64,000 nt of DNA from Nocardioides exalbidus. GTDB lineage: Bacteria > Actinomycetota > Actinomycetes > Propionibacteriales > Nocardioidaceae. The position numbers and the translations under genes were made by a program. The stretch spans positions 1,550,001 to 1,614,000 of the forward strand of contig NZ_FNRT01000002.1 of assembly GCF_900105585.1 (NCBI RefSeq). The letters run 5' to 3'. Below the pieces are notes generated by a model, which worked only from the letters and a program-made list of their open reading frames with translations, searched no databases and was not told where the DNA came from. Below are positions 42,756 to 51,227 of the stretch, one piece after another (within the stretch, counting starts at the first letter, position 1; each line of letters begins with the position of its first letter).

Positions 42756-43661
42756 ATGAACACCCTGCTGCCGTTCCAACCAGACGCAATGACACCGGCT
42801 CAGCTCGCCGCAGTGTCGTACCTCGCCCGCTATTCCGGCCACACCCACACCTTGTACTCCGCGCAACTACGGCGCTGGTTCGCTTGGTGTGAGACGAACA
42901 CGCTTGACCCGCTCATCGGGATTCAGCGCGCTCACATTGAGCTCTACATCCGACACCTCGGACAGGCCGGTCTTATGGCGTCCTCGGTCGTCACCTCGAT
43001 GCACGCCGTCCGCGGGTACTTCCGCTATGCCCACATCGACGGACTCATCGTGGCCGACCCAGCCGTCTACGCACGCCTGCCGAAGGTGCACCGCGACGAG
43101 TCCCGCACCCAAGGGCTGGATCGTCTCGAGCTCATCCGGTTCCTCCAGGTTGCGCAGACGCTCACCGTCCACCACGGGGCGCTGGCGTTCCTCCTCGGCA
43201 TCAACGCCCTCCGGGCATCCGAGGCGGCCGCGGTCCGGATCGAGGACTACGCCGAGACCCTCCGAGGACACCGAGTGATCCACCTCGTAGGGAAGGGCGA
43301 CAAGCCGGCCACCATGCCGATCACCGTCCCCGTGCTGCGGGTCCTCGAAGCCTGCCGAGGTGACCGGACGGAGGGCCGACTCATCCTGCGCCCCGTTTCC
43401 GGCAACCCCATCGATCGCCGAGACGCCTACCGGATGGTCGCGCGCATCGCTAAAGCCGCAGCGATCCCACGCCACATCAGCCCACACTCACTCCGCCACG
43501 CGGCCATCACCAACGCCCTCGACGCCGGCGTCCCGCTCCGCGACGCACAGATCCTCGCCAGACACTCCGACCCACGGACCACCGAGCACTACGACCGCGC
43601 CCGCGGCAACCTCGACCGCCACGGCGTCCACTTCCTCACCGCCTACGTTGCAGGCGTCTAG
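42756..43661 (+). CDS. Tyrosine recombinase (XerC/D-like integrase)
   Basis: A 301-residue site-specific recombinase. Residues 20-110 are a SAM-like core-binding domain (YSAQLRRWFAWCETNTLDPL). The catalytic domain has Arg (INALRASEAAAVR, about 152), Lys (VGKGDKP, about 178), His244/Arg247 in SPHSLRHAAI, His about 268 in ILARHSDPRTT and nucleophile Tyr in EHYDRARGN. The complete set suggests an active enzyme. The extra helix of integron IntI was not recognised. A CCAGGTG box precedes the ATG. It sits in the middle of an array of single-gene units separated by related repeats, so it may be the enzyme that built it (inference). Confidence 0.88.
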   Translation: MNTLLPFQPDAMTPAQLAAVSYLARYSGHTHTLYSAQLRRWFAWCETNTLDPLIGIQRAHIELYIRHLGQAGLMASSVVTSMHAVRGYFRYAHIDGLIVADPAVYARLPKVHRDESRTQGLDRLELIRFLQVAQTLTVHHGALAFLLGINALRASEAAAVRIEDYAETLRGHRVIHLVGKGDKPATMPITVPVLRVLEACRGDRTEGRLILRPVSGNPIDRRDAYRMVARIAKAAAIPRHISPHSLRHAAITNALDAGVPLRDAQILARHSDPRTTEHYDRARGNLDRHGVHFLTAYVAGV

Positions 43662-43726
43662 TGAGACCGGGCGATCTGTGGCGCAGAAACGGATGCTGCG
43701 AACGCAGATTGGTGACGGTTGACTAG

Positions 43727-43752
43727 GCAGATTGCATCCCTCACTGGATGCG
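43727..43752. repeat. Short hairpin downstream of the integrase
   Basis: GCATCC and GGATGC form a perfect 6-bp inverted repeat with loop CTCACT (43734-43751), directly before TGCGTCGAGCGG. It may be a terminator between the integrase and the convergent lipoprotein gene, or part of the island element family. Confidence 0.4.
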
Positions 43753-43810
43753 TCGAGCGGCTCGGCGCGTACGGGAATCGACCGACGATCGATCGAAGGC
43801 CAATTAGGCG

Positions 43811-44287
43811 CTAGAAAGGTCCAGGAATCTCGTCGCTGATGTCCGGATACTCCTCTTCATACTCTTCGCTAGGCGACTCTACGACGATGTCTTCGTCTCC
43901 AGAGTCGAACTCGATCTGCGCCACACCGTCGTACTCCGACACGTCTCCTTCGGCGCAGACCTTCTGGCCACCTTCTGTTGTAGCCGACCGAAAGTCGTTC
44001 GCAAGATCCTTCGACGAATTCCAGACGACGATCGTGAACCGGTTTGGGTCCGGATAATCTTTGCCGAGGTTGAAGAACGTAGCTTCGGAGCCCGGGTCAA
44101 AGGACACGCTGACAAGTCTGCCGCAGACTTCTGCTCGATTCCCTACCTCGCCGTCTGCCTCGTTCCATGAAACCGATGCGGACGACGAGCATCCACCCCC
44201 GCAGGCAACCACGAGTGCTATGCCAGCCAGAGCTTGCGTTAGTCGCCGCCCCACAGCAGCAGCGGCACCACCGGTGAGACTGCTCAT
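43811..44287 (-). CDS. OB-fold-like lipoprotein
   Basis: A 158-residue exported protein. The signal LTQALAGIALVVAC with a lipobox ending VVAC or GGGC is followed by an OB-fold-like region: VCGRLVSVSF, FNLGKDYPDPNRFTIVVW and KVCAEGDVSEYDGVAQIEF. Such folds occur in small secreted nucleic-acid or ligand-binding proteins. The acidic C-terminal tail ends GPF. The ATG at 44287 follows TACGCT by six bases (leaderless type). Confidence 0.65.
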   Translation of the reverse strand: MSSLTGGAAAAVGRRLTQALAGIALVVACGGGCSSSASVSWNEADGEVGNRAEVCGRLVSVSFDPGSEATFFNLGKDYPDPNRFTIVVWNSSKDLANDFRSATTEGGQKVCAEGDVSEYDGVAQIEFDSGDEDIVVESPSEEYEEEYPDISDEIPGPF

Positions 44288-44425
44288 CCCGAGAGCGTAA
44301 GCGGGAACTGAGGGTTCTGTGGGTAGTTCATCCACATGCGATAGACCGTGGAATCTCTTCTATCGACCCACTCGCGGGTTCACCTGACTAGAGGCGACCG
44401 CTGTGCGAAGGGTGACATCCGGCTA

Positions 44426-44447
44426 CGACCCATTCCGCCGCCTGTCG
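44426..44447 (+). repeat. Intergenic element, copy J (ATTCCGCCGC type)
   Basis: This 22-bp stretch, starting CGACCCATTCCGCCGCC, recurs with one mismatch at 51162-51183. It lies between divergently transcribed genes and belongs to a variant of the island repeat family. Confidence 0.55.
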
Positions 44448-44502
44448 CCGCGGACGGTAATTCAACGGGCGCCGGCAAGCCCCAGGTGTCTACTCTTCGC
44501 TG

Positions 44503-44952
44503 ATGGACACGGTGCAATTCGCGGTCAACGACAGCAGCGGGACCACCGAGGTCATCATCCGCATCAACGAGACCTCCCTCATCGACCTCGCTCGCGCCGC
44601 CGAACAGCCTTGGGCGGATCGCGAGGGAAAGCCCAATCTCGCCGGCTCATACATGGGGCTCGGGCCATGGGCCCTCGGCGGCTCTTCCACCCACTTCCTC
44701 GACAATCCGCGCGCCGTGTGGTTCGACGATGGCGACACCGTACTGCTCGGCTGCGACTGCGGTGAATGGGGATGCTGGCCCCTCGTCGCAGACATCACTG
44801 CCACGGACGTTCAGGTCACCTGGAGCTGCTTCCGGCAGGGCCACCGCGACTGGAACCTCTCCACCCTCGGCCCCTTCGTCTTTGCGCGCCCTGAGTACGA
44901 CGAAGCCCTTCGAAAGCTCGACGAAGACCTACGCGCCTATCTGGGCGGCTAG
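44503..44952 (+). CDS. Hypothetical protein with CDCGEWGCWP motif
   Basis: A 149-residue soluble protein. The stretch VLLGCDCGEWGCWPLVADIT and the C-terminal LGPFVFARPEYDEALRKL mark a recognisable but uncharacterised bacterial family, often solitary. TACTCT lies six bases before the ATG (leaderless type). Its stop codon TAG lies inside the 6-bp target duplication of the IS element that inserted here, so the protein is intact. Confidence 0.65.
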   Translation: MDTVQFAVNDSSGTTEVIIRINETSLIDLARAAEQPWADREGKPNLAGSYMGLGPWALGGSSTHFLDNPRAVWFDDGDTVLLGCDCGEWGCWPLVADITATDVQVTWSCFRQGHRDWNLSTLGPFVFARPEYDEALRKLDEDLRAYLGG

Positions 44953-45000
44953 CTGTACTGACCACAGAGGTTGGTGACAGCCGACTGGGTCTAGACGAGA

Positions 45001-45064
45001 TGGAGACCTCCGGGTGAGGTGTGAAGCAACCACGCATTCGCACCCCAGATCCCGGAGGTCTCCA
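45001..45064 (+). promoter_or_regulatory. Inverted repeat able to hide the transposase ribosome-binding site
   Basis: TGGAGACCTCCGGG (45001-45014) and CCCGGAGGTCTCCA (45051-45064) are perfect 14-bp complements. The right arm contains the GGAGG box (45054-45058) and the first base of the ATG. Transcripts entering from outside the IS would fold and block initiation. Confidence 0.7.
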
Positions 45065-46077
45065 TGTCCCACGCTAATGCCACGCTGACCCCGCGAGGGC
45101 GGCTGTATCTGGCCCGCTGTGTCGTCGAGGACGGCTGGCCGCTACGACGTGCTGCCGAGCGGTTCCAGGTCTCACCCACGACCGCGAAGCGGTGGGCCGA
45201 CCGCTACCGCGAGCACGGTCCCTCAGCTATGGGCGACCGATCCAGCCGGCCACACCACTCGCCACGACGCACCAGCCGCCGGCTCGAGGCCAAGGTCAAG
45301 CACCTGCGCACCACCAAACAACTCGGCCCCGTGCAGATCGCCGGCCGGCTCGACATGAACTCTTCCACGGTGGGACGGGTGATCGCGCGGCTTGGACTGC
45401 CCAAGCTGGTCGGGATCGATCGCGCCACCGGCCTGCCGGTCCGCCGTGACCCCGTGGTGCGCTACGAGCACCCATACCCGGGCGATCTGGTCCACGTCGA
45501 CATCAAGAAGCTCGGCAACATCCCCGACGGCGGCGGCTGGCGCATCCACGGCCGCAGCCAGGGCGGGGTGAACAGCCAGGCGCACCGCGACCCGGACCGG
45601 CCCCGCAAGGTCCACGGCCGACCGAACCTGGGCTACGCCTACATCCACACCGCGATCGACGACCACACCCGACTGGCCTACTGCGAGATCCACTCCGACG
45701 AGCAGGGCGCCACCGCGGCCGGGTTCTGGCGTCGAGCCGTGGCGTGGTTCAACGCCATGGGCATCCACATCCGTCGAGTGCTGACCGACAACGGCGCCTG
45801 CTACCGCTCACGCATGTGGGCCGAGGCCATTGACGAGACCGGATGCCGACACAGCCGCACCCGTCCGTACCGACCTCAAACCAACGGCAAAGCAGAACGC
45901 TTCAACCGCACCCTGCTCACCGAGTGGGCCTACGCCAAGCCGTACTCCAGCGAGACCGCCCGACGACGGGCCTTGCCAGCCTGGCTGCACATCTACAACC
46001 ATCACCGTGCACACAGCTCACTCGCAGGCCACCCGCCCATCAGCCGCGTGACCAACCTGCCGGGTCAGTACAGCTAG
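45064..46077 (+). CDS. IS481-family transposase
   Basis: A 337-residue DDE transposase. An N-terminal helix-turn-helix (PLRRAAERFQVSPTTAKRWADRY and a second in LGPVQIAGRLDMNSSTVGRVIARLGL) precedes the catalytic rve domain, with Asp in DLVHVDIKKLG, Asp in VLTDNGACYRS and Glu in NGKAERFNRTLL. The last codon before the end of the element is TAC-AGC, and the stop TAG is supplied by the flanking GCTAGC target copy. GGAGG lies five bases upstream of the ATG, inside a stem. Confidence 0.93.
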   Translation: MSHANATLTPRGRLYLARCVVEDGWPLRRAAERFQVSPTTAKRWADRYREHGPSAMGDRSSRPHHSPRRTSRRLEAKVKHLRTTKQLGPVQIAGRLDMNSSTVGRVIARLGLPKLVGIDRATGLPVRRDPVVRYEHPYPGDLVHVDIKKLGNIPDGGGWRIHGRSQGGVNSQAHRDPDRPRKVHGRPNLGYAYIHTAIDDHTRLAYCEIHSDEQGATAAGFWRRAVAWFNAMGIHIRRVLTDNGACYRSRMWAEAIDETGCRHSRTRPYRPQTNGKAERFNRTLLTEWAYAKPYSSETARRRALPAWLHIYNHHRAHSSLAGHPPISRVTNLPGQYS

Positions 46078-46078
46078 C

Positions 46079-46346
46079 ACGGACCCCTGAATTGGCCAGC
46101 CGCCCGCAGTCCACTTCCCGCGACGACTGCTAGGGCCAGGAAGGTTCGTGTCCCTGAGCGCATGGGAGGTGTGCGTCCTCCTACTGCGGCATTCCGCCGC
46201 TTGTTCGCAGCATGCACGATCCGTTGCGTACGTCTTGACCTAGTGCTCCTTTTCGCCGCGGGCGCTCACGACAATGACCGGAACCCTAAGGGCTCAGAGG
46301 TGGCGCGGCGCAGTGCGCTGGGACGGGAGCACCTGCCGATGGACGG
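46079..46346. other. Gene-free stretch after the IS element
   Basis: About 268 bases with no convincing gene; a 62-residue frame at 46162-46350 lacks any family pattern. The stretch holds repeat copy F. Confidence 0.35.
46185..46200 (+). repeat. Intergenic element, copy F (TGCGGC-ATTC-CGCCGC)
   Basis: This 16-bp sequence recurs exactly at 48169-48184. GCGG and CCGC within it form a tight hairpin. It lies about 150 bases beyond the stop of the minus-strand lipoprotein gene. Confidence 0.55.
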
Positions 46347-47102
46347 TTAGCTGGCGGTCTTCTCGAGCTTTGTGATGGCCTTCTTCGCGAGCTTCTCGAG
46401 TTGGGCACCGTCGGCGCCTGTGAGTCCGCCGTTGACCATTGCTATGACGTTGTGGCCGATGACCACGTATGCCACGTTCACCGAGACGGTGAACGCCGAG
46501 GACTCGAGGGTCATCGCGAAGGCGAGCGTCTGGTCACCCAGGTTCCCAAAGGACATGGGAGAAACTGTCACCTTGCTAACCGTGCCGTCGGAGTCCGTGC
46601 TGTTGAAGGACGGGCAGTCAGAAAACGCATCCGCGATCTCTTGGACCCTGCTGGCGTCCACGGGTTCGGCGTAACTAGAGATGGTCTGGGAGAGGACCGT
46701 GCCGAATGGGCCGCCCTTATTGAAGTTCGCCTCGCCCTCGGCGGCCGCGTCCGTAGACGTCTCGTCGAGCGCGTCGAGCACGTCCTTGCACTTTGGCGGA
46801 GAGACCGTGTCCTCGCTCTCCTCCTCCTCGTCCTCTGCGGGGGTGGCGGTCCAGCCTGCCGGCAGGTCCGAAACGGCCAGGAGGGCCTTGCCGATCTGGG
46901 CCTTGCTCAACTGGTCGCCCGCAGAGTCCTCAGGAGCCTCAACAACCTCGGCCTCCTGAGTGCTGTCAGTGGTACTACTGCTCTTCTGAGGATCGACTGT
47001 GATTGCTCTCTCCGAACGATCGCCTCCACATCCGGTGGCGGCCAGCGAGAGGACGGCCATCGCCGCGGAAACGCCAATGAATCGGTGGATCGAACGAGAC
47101 AC
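46347..47102 (-). CDS. Secreted lipoprotein of unknown function
   Basis: A 251-residue lipoprotein from a GTG at 47102 with GGAG five bases upstream. The signal is RFIGVSAAMAVLSLAATGC (lipobox AATGC), followed by a Ser/Thr/Glu-rich linker and a globular part starting LLAVSDLPAGWTATPAED. This resembles PknH-like sensor or similar actinobacterial lipoproteins. Two Cys (PPKCKD and FSDCPSF) may form a disulfide. A longer frame to 47138 only adds an unlikely leader. Confidence 0.7.
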   Translation of the reverse strand: MSRSIHRFIGVSAAMAVLSLAATGCGGDRSERAITVDPQKSSSTTDSTQEAEVVEAPEDSAGDQLSKAQIGKALLAVSDLPAGWTATPAEDEEEESEDTVSPPKCKDVLDALDETSTDAAAEGEANFNKGGPFGTVLSQTISSYAEPVDASRVQEIADAFSDCPSFNSTDSDGTVSKVTVSPMSFGNLGDQTLAFAMTLESSAFTVSVNVAYVVIGHNVIAMVNGGLTGADGAQLEKLAKKAITKLEKTAS

Positions 47103-47301
47103 GAAAGCTCCTTGAAGCGGCGACAGGTCGGCGGTCACCGTATGACGTCAGCGTCATCCACGTAGTGCGATCGCCAGATTGCCTCAGCCCGCCTAACTAC
47201 CCCTCACCTACCGATCGAAGGTTCACGAAAAGGCCAATGCTCCCGGAAGCCCTCCGGCATACTTCGGCCCGTAACGCCACGAACATGTAGGTCGGGGGAC
47301 C

Positions 47302-48105
47302 ATGAAGAAGCGACTCGCTGCTGCCATCTGCGCCGCAACTCTGTTCACCGGGTGCGGCGCGTCAGACTCCGGGGAAACGGTGCGCTCGGGGGACGGCCCA
47401 GCGTCGACAAACACCGACAGCGCAGAGCAAGACCTGGACATAGAGTCTGACGAGGATGCCGGGAACGCATCGGTCGAGCCCACCACGTCGCCCATGCTCA
47501 GCATCAAGGGCAACCCGCAGATTCCGGACGGCGAAGATGGGGAGCTGTCCGTGGTTGTCATCGGCCAAGCCGACCCCGCATCAGGGACTGTGCCCGTCGT
47601 GATCCGCAACATGACTGCGTCGCCACTTGCGAACCTCGAGGTGAGCGGGACAGCCCGTGACGGAGCCGGAAACCTGATGGGCTCCGGCTCCTCTCAAGGC
47701 TTCGCCCCCGAGCTCGTGAACCCCGGAGAGTGGGCCTTCGGATATGTGTACATCGACGGCGTGAAAGCCGCGAAGGACACTGAGTTCGACTTCACTGCCA
47801 CGGGAAGTGAGCCGGAGGACTTCCTTAGTTCCGTCGATGTCGAGATTGTCGAGGTTGCCACTACCGAAGGCAGCTTCGGGGACAATCTGACCGGCATCCT
47901 GAAGAACCCAACCGGACAAGAGGTATCCGGACCCATTGACGTATCCGCGGCTTGCTTCGACAAGTCGGGGGCACTCATCAGCACTCAAAGCGGCTTCGCC
48001 GACTCGGACTCCATCGCCTCTGGCGGTACTTCGTCATTCTCTGTTGACCTCTTCGACGAGGCCTGCGAGATCTTCGCCATGGGCGCGAGCGGCTACGACT
48101 TCTAG
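47302..48105 (+). CDS. Secreted lipoprotein with FxLYD-like domains
   Basis: A 267-residue lipoprotein. The signal is MKKRLAAAICAATLFTGC (lipobox FTGC), then an acidic linker. Two Ig-like repeats follow: VVIRNMTASPLANLEVSGTARDG and LTGILKNPTGQEVSGPIDVSA, typical of FxLYD-type extracellular domains. Function unknown. It is divergent from the preceding lipoprotein gene and convergent with the Vsr-like nuclease. Confidence 0.7.
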   Translation: MKKRLAAAICAATLFTGCGASDSGETVRSGDGPASTNTDSAEQDLDIESDEDAGNASVEPTTSPMLSIKGNPQIPDGEDGELSVVVIGQADPASGTVPVVIRNMTASPLANLEVSGTARDGAGNLMGSGSSQGFAPELVNPGEWAFGYVYIDGVKAAKDTEFDFTATGSEPEDFLSSVDVEIVEVATTEGSFGDNLTGILKNPTGQEVSGPIDVSAACFDKSGALISTQSGFADSDSIASGGTSSFSVDLFDEACEIFAMGASGYDF

Positions 48106-48168
48106 CGTCCCCACCTTTGGCCACAGCCTCGCGTGCCTCGGATCCACCGAAGCACGATCGTCAAGGCG

Positions 48169-48184
48169 TGCGGCATTCCGCCGC
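48169..48184 (+). repeat. Intergenic element, copy G (TGCGGC-ATTC-CGCCGC)
   Basis: Exact second copy of element F, between two convergent genes. Directly downstream is a further CGCCGCC (48209-48215) after a GC-rich spacer, giving a potential long hairpin. Confidence 0.55.
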
Positions 48185-48257
48185 GTACCGTCCGGTGCGC
48201 GACATTGCGCCGCCAGGCGGGAGCTGTCCCAGTCGCGCGACGACCCGGGCGCCGTGT

Positions 48258-50048
48258 CTACGAGGGGCGCCCGCGCGGGCCCTTCGGTTCCGGAGCCGTT
48301 GGATCGTGGCGGCAGGTCGGGCACTTGGGAAACTTCTTGCGCACTTTGAGCGTTCGGGACCAGGAATGGCCGCAGACCGAACACAACCACTTGATCAACT
48401 TGTTCTCGCCAGCGGACATCGATCGCGCCACTGTCGGGTCTGCCGAGTCAATCTGGGCCGCGAGCGCGGGGTCGGTCGACAGTAGACAGGTGCGGTCGTT
48501 GATCTGCTTGTGGCCGCAGAACTGGCAGCCGCGCCCGCACACGACATCGCGTGGCGCCATCACGAAGTAGTCGCCATACTCTTCGCATCGCCACCAAACC
48601 TTCCTGCTGGAGTCTGCCCTGACCTGGCGTGGGCTGATTGAGGCTGCCCATGGCCAGGTCCTGCCGTCGACTGTTCGGCCCGGTGCGCGGAGGTGCCGCT
48701 GGTGGAACGGTACGCATGCTTCGTTCTTGTCGTATGCCCAGAGACGAGGGACCAGTTCCGGATGTGTTGCTGCGATCGATTCGGCTCCGAGATCGGGTAG
48801 GACCCGATTGGAGTAGCGCCGATTGAAGGCATCGGTGCCCACGCACACGCCGCGGGCCAGGTAGTCCTCGATGGCGGACCTTGCAGATTGCGGGCATCCG
48901 GGCACTGCGGCAACGGCAGCGAGAACTGCGGCTGCGGCCTTGTGGGTCGCCTGCGGATCGATGAAGACTCCGGGAGGGATGCTGACGTCGGAGGAGGCGA
49001 GCGGATCGAGGGGACGCTCGCGAGCTCTGATCAGGACGTGACCTTCGGCCTCCAACATCAAGTGCTTTTCGGCGTCCTGCACCTCGCGTCCAGCGTGGTG
49101 GTAAGCGCCGTCGTACTCGATGCCCACCCAGCGCTCGGCGCTGTCCTGTGTTCCTTCGAACGACTGCCACATGACGGCCATGTCGACGACGCTGGTCGAG
49201 CGGGCCTGCCTCGGGAGTCGAACGCTGCGCCGGACCGCGACATCAGGTGCCGGCCCTTCTCCCAAGAACTCTCCGAGCACGGTCGCGATTTCAGCCCATA
49301 GCGCGATCTCGGGCCGCGAGGTCTGCATGGCACCGCAATCGGAGCATCCGGTGCGCTGCGGCCCTGTACGCAACCCAACCGTGGTCTGCCAGGAGTGTCC
49401 GGCCCCGCAGAGCCACCACCTTGTCGTTCCGGACTCACCGACCGACACCTCGAGCGGCGTCGTAGTGCCATTCAGCGTCGGATGCCACTCACGGGCGAGG
49501 TCCGGGCGCCGCTCCTGCAGGCTGTTGCACCACGGACACGTGGGCGCTCGTCCTGGGGCTAGCTTCTGTGTCGAGGCCGGGTAGATCGGGTGACTCGGGT
49601 CAGCGAGACAGTGCCATCGGAGCAAGCCTGGCTGAAATCGGGATAGCTCGCCCGGCATGTATGGCTGGTCGGCATCAACGACGAGTGCCGCGGCCGCATC
49701 TCCCATCCACGACGTGAGCCGATTCTTAGAACCGCCTCGAAGCCTCGCGGAGCATGACTTGCACGTGGCAACGACTCGACGTGCCTGCGCATTACGACAC
49801 ACGCTCGCCACCAGCACGGTTCGGATGTTCGTGCACCTCGACTCGGGGCAGCGAAAATCGGCATAAGCCCTCACCCATGCACCGACAGCATCTGCGGGGT
49901 GCCGGTTGCGCTCCTCCAGCCAGAGGTCGGACAGACGCGCGTCGACATCGAAGACCGTCGGTCCGCCGCGACTCGGCGCAACGGCCGGCGCGGTCAGCAT
50001 GGATACGTGCGGGGCGTGCTGGTTGCTGTTGTCTCGCACCATCGGCAT
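48258..50048 (-). CDS. Zinc-ribbon protein with Vsr-like PD-(D/E)XK nuclease domain
   Basis: A 596-residue protein. Several DUF4379-type treble-clef zinc ribbons are visible: CPWCNSLQERRPDLAREWHP with WWLCGAGHSWQT and GCSDCG, and near the C-terminus WWRCEEYGDYF, CQFCGHKQIND, WLCSVCGHSWSR and CPTCRH. Between them (about residues 310-345) is GIEYDGAYHHAGREVQDAEK followed by GHVLIRARERPL, the Asp/His/Lys order of Vsr-like nicking endonucleases. Such proteins are predicted DNA nucleases of defence or mobile elements. It is a single-gene unit. Confidence 0.7.
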   Translation of the reverse strand: MPMVRDNSNQHAPHVSMLTAPAVAPSRGGPTVFDVDARLSDLWLEERNRHPADAVGAWVRAYADFRCPESRCTNIRTVLVASVCRNAQARRVVATCKSCSARLRGGSKNRLTSWMGDAAAALVVDADQPYMPGELSRFQPGLLRWHCLADPSHPIYPASTQKLAPGRAPTCPWCNSLQERRPDLAREWHPTLNGTTTPLEVSVGESGTTRWWLCGAGHSWQTTVGLRTGPQRTGCSDCGAMQTSRPEIALWAEIATVLGEFLGEGPAPDVAVRRSVRLPRQARSTSVVDMAVMWQSFEGTQDSAERWVGIEYDGAYHHAGREVQDAEKHLMLEAEGHVLIRARERPLDPLASSDVSIPPGVFIDPQATHKAAAAVLAAVAAVPGCPQSARSAIEDYLARGVCVGTDAFNRRYSNRVLPDLGAESIAATHPELVPRLWAYDKNEACVPFHQRHLRAPGRTVDGRTWPWAASISPRQVRADSSRKVWWRCEEYGDYFVMAPRDVVCGRGCQFCGHKQINDRTCLLSTDPALAAQIDSADPTVARSMSAGENKLIKWLCSVCGHSWSRTLKVRKKFPKCPTCRHDPTAPEPKGPRGRPS

Positions 50049-50487
50049 CGTCGATCACCTCTCGTATGGAGCCCCACCAAGACCGACCAACGCAAAAGCG
50101 AACGTCGGCCTTTTGTGAGGCCCACGTTCGCTCCCATGGGATGTTTCTATTCGGTTCTTCGGGTCGACTCGGGGTCGACCGCGGAAGCAACGCTAGCGAC
50201 ATGGCCGTCACAAGAGCAAGAACTGACTAGCGCGACGGGGATGAAACCCGCGTCATACTGCCTTCAGAGTCCGACACAACTGTTTGTCTCCCGTTGCAGG
50301 ACATTCAGTCCTACTGAAAGTAGAGACCTCGGCCGACCTGGACATAGGCGCCGCGTAGGGGTTGTCCGTATCTGTTGAAACAGATGCTGCATCGTCAGAC
50401 GCGTCATAGCGCCGCAAGATGGCGCAACATAGATGGCCACCTGCGGCGGCCCCGCCACCAGCAAACGACTCGCGCGCGGTAGCTCGA
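50049..50487. other. 439-bp gene-free stretch with several hairpins
   Basis: No credible coding region. It holds ATCTGTT-GA-AACAGAT (50370-50385), a TTCAGT-CCT-ACTGAA hairpin (50304-50318), a GGTCGACTCG/GGGGTCGACC repeat near 50162-50180, and repeat copy I with a second CATAGGCGCCGC at 50343-50354. A small structured RNA or decayed element is possible. Confidence 0.4.
50401..50415 (+). repeat. Intergenic element, copy I (GCGTC-ATAG-CGCCGC)
   Basis: This copy lies 72 bases beyond the stop of the minus-strand gene at 50488. It is followed by a GCGCC/GGCGC inverted repeat. Confidence 0.5.
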
Positions 50488-51084
50488 TTAGGAAGAACTG
50501 CCGCGTGTCGCTGCGCCCAAGCGCCGGGCTCTGCGGATAGCCGCATTGAGGCGGACTTGAAGGCGGAAACGCAGTCGCTGTGCGCGAGCTCGAAGACTCC
50601 CGGGCGCGGGAACCTCGATCAACTTGCCATCTCGGCGGCGCCGCCAGTAGCGCCCTGCGGCGTCTAAAAATTCAATGGACGTCACCGTGATCGGCCCACT
50701 GGGGTGGCTGAGCTCGCGGGTCGAGTCAGGACCGAGGACATCAACGCGCTTGGACCTAACCCGTCCGGTCAAGTCATCGTCCTGCTCGTACTTCGTGAGG
50801 CGAACTCCTCCATTGCGGGGCGAGCCAGCGAGCCCGATGTTGAGTCGTTTGATCGGCAGGTTGCTTGCGTTCTTGACTTTGACGACCCAACCCTGGTCGC
50901 TGTTCTCAGCCCAAGCCGCTACCTGATCGGCTTGCTCATGACGTCTTGCGAGGTGGTCGCGGCGGATAGTCAGCGTCGTCAGAACCAGGGCGATGGCGCC
51001 AAAGTAGGCCGGAAAGGAACCCCAGTCGATGTCGCCGACGACGTCGCCTAAACGATCGATCAGTTTGCCAAACTCGTCGTGCAC
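50488..51084 (-). CDS. Single-pass membrane protein of unknown function
   Basis: A 198-residue protein from a GTG at 51084. One transmembrane helix (FPAYFGAIALVLTTLTIRRD) near residue 25-45 is followed by a soluble beta-rich part (VVKVKNASNLPIKRLNIGLAG, GPITVTSIEFLDAAGRYWRR) and a very basic C-terminal tail. This layout is common in solitary actinobacterial genes of unknown role. Confidence 0.6.
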   Translation of the reverse strand: MHDEFGKLIDRLGDVVGDIDWGSFPAYFGAIALVLTTLTIRRDHLARRHEQADQVAAWAENSDQGWVVKVKNASNLPIKRLNIGLAGSPRNGGVRLTKYEQDDDLTGRVRSKRVDVLGPDSTRELSHPSGPITVTSIEFLDAAGRYWRRRRDGKLIEVPAPGSLRARAQRLRFRLQVRLNAAIRRARRLGAATRGSSS

Positions 51085-51161
51085 GACACCTCATTAAGCG
51101 ACCGGAAACGGGACGAGCGTGAGCCTAACCTCGAGCGACTGAGCGGAGATCGCACTCTGAG

Positions 51162-51183
51162 CGACCCATTCCACCGCCTGTCG
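51162..51183 (+). repeat. Intergenic element, copy K (ATTCCACCGC type)
   Basis: This 22-bp stretch, starting CGACCCATTCCACCGCC, is identical to copy J at 44426-44447 except for one base. It lies 45 bases beyond the stop of the minus-strand DUF6000-like gene. Confidence 0.55.
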
Positions 51184-51227
51184 GGGACGCTCGCGACATC
51201 CGGATCTGCCGATGTCAGGATCCCGTC

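Larger units (their letters stand above)
44948..46078 (+). mobile_element. IS481-family insertion sequence with 6-bp target duplication
   Basis: The element runs from TGTACTGACC (44954) to GGTCAGTACA (46072), 1,119 bp. Terminal inverted repeats match at 20 of 25 positions. GCTAGC flanks it directly on both sides (44948-44953 and 46073-46078), a duplication that fits the NCTAGN target known for Bordetella IS481. It carries a single transposase gene and appears complete. Confidence 0.88.

Noticed and set aside
46162..46350. Plus-strand open frame of 62 residues in the gap after the IS element
   Set aside because: No family pattern, no ribosome-binding site, and its composition matches non-coding GC-rich sequence; it also runs into the convergent lipoprotein gene.
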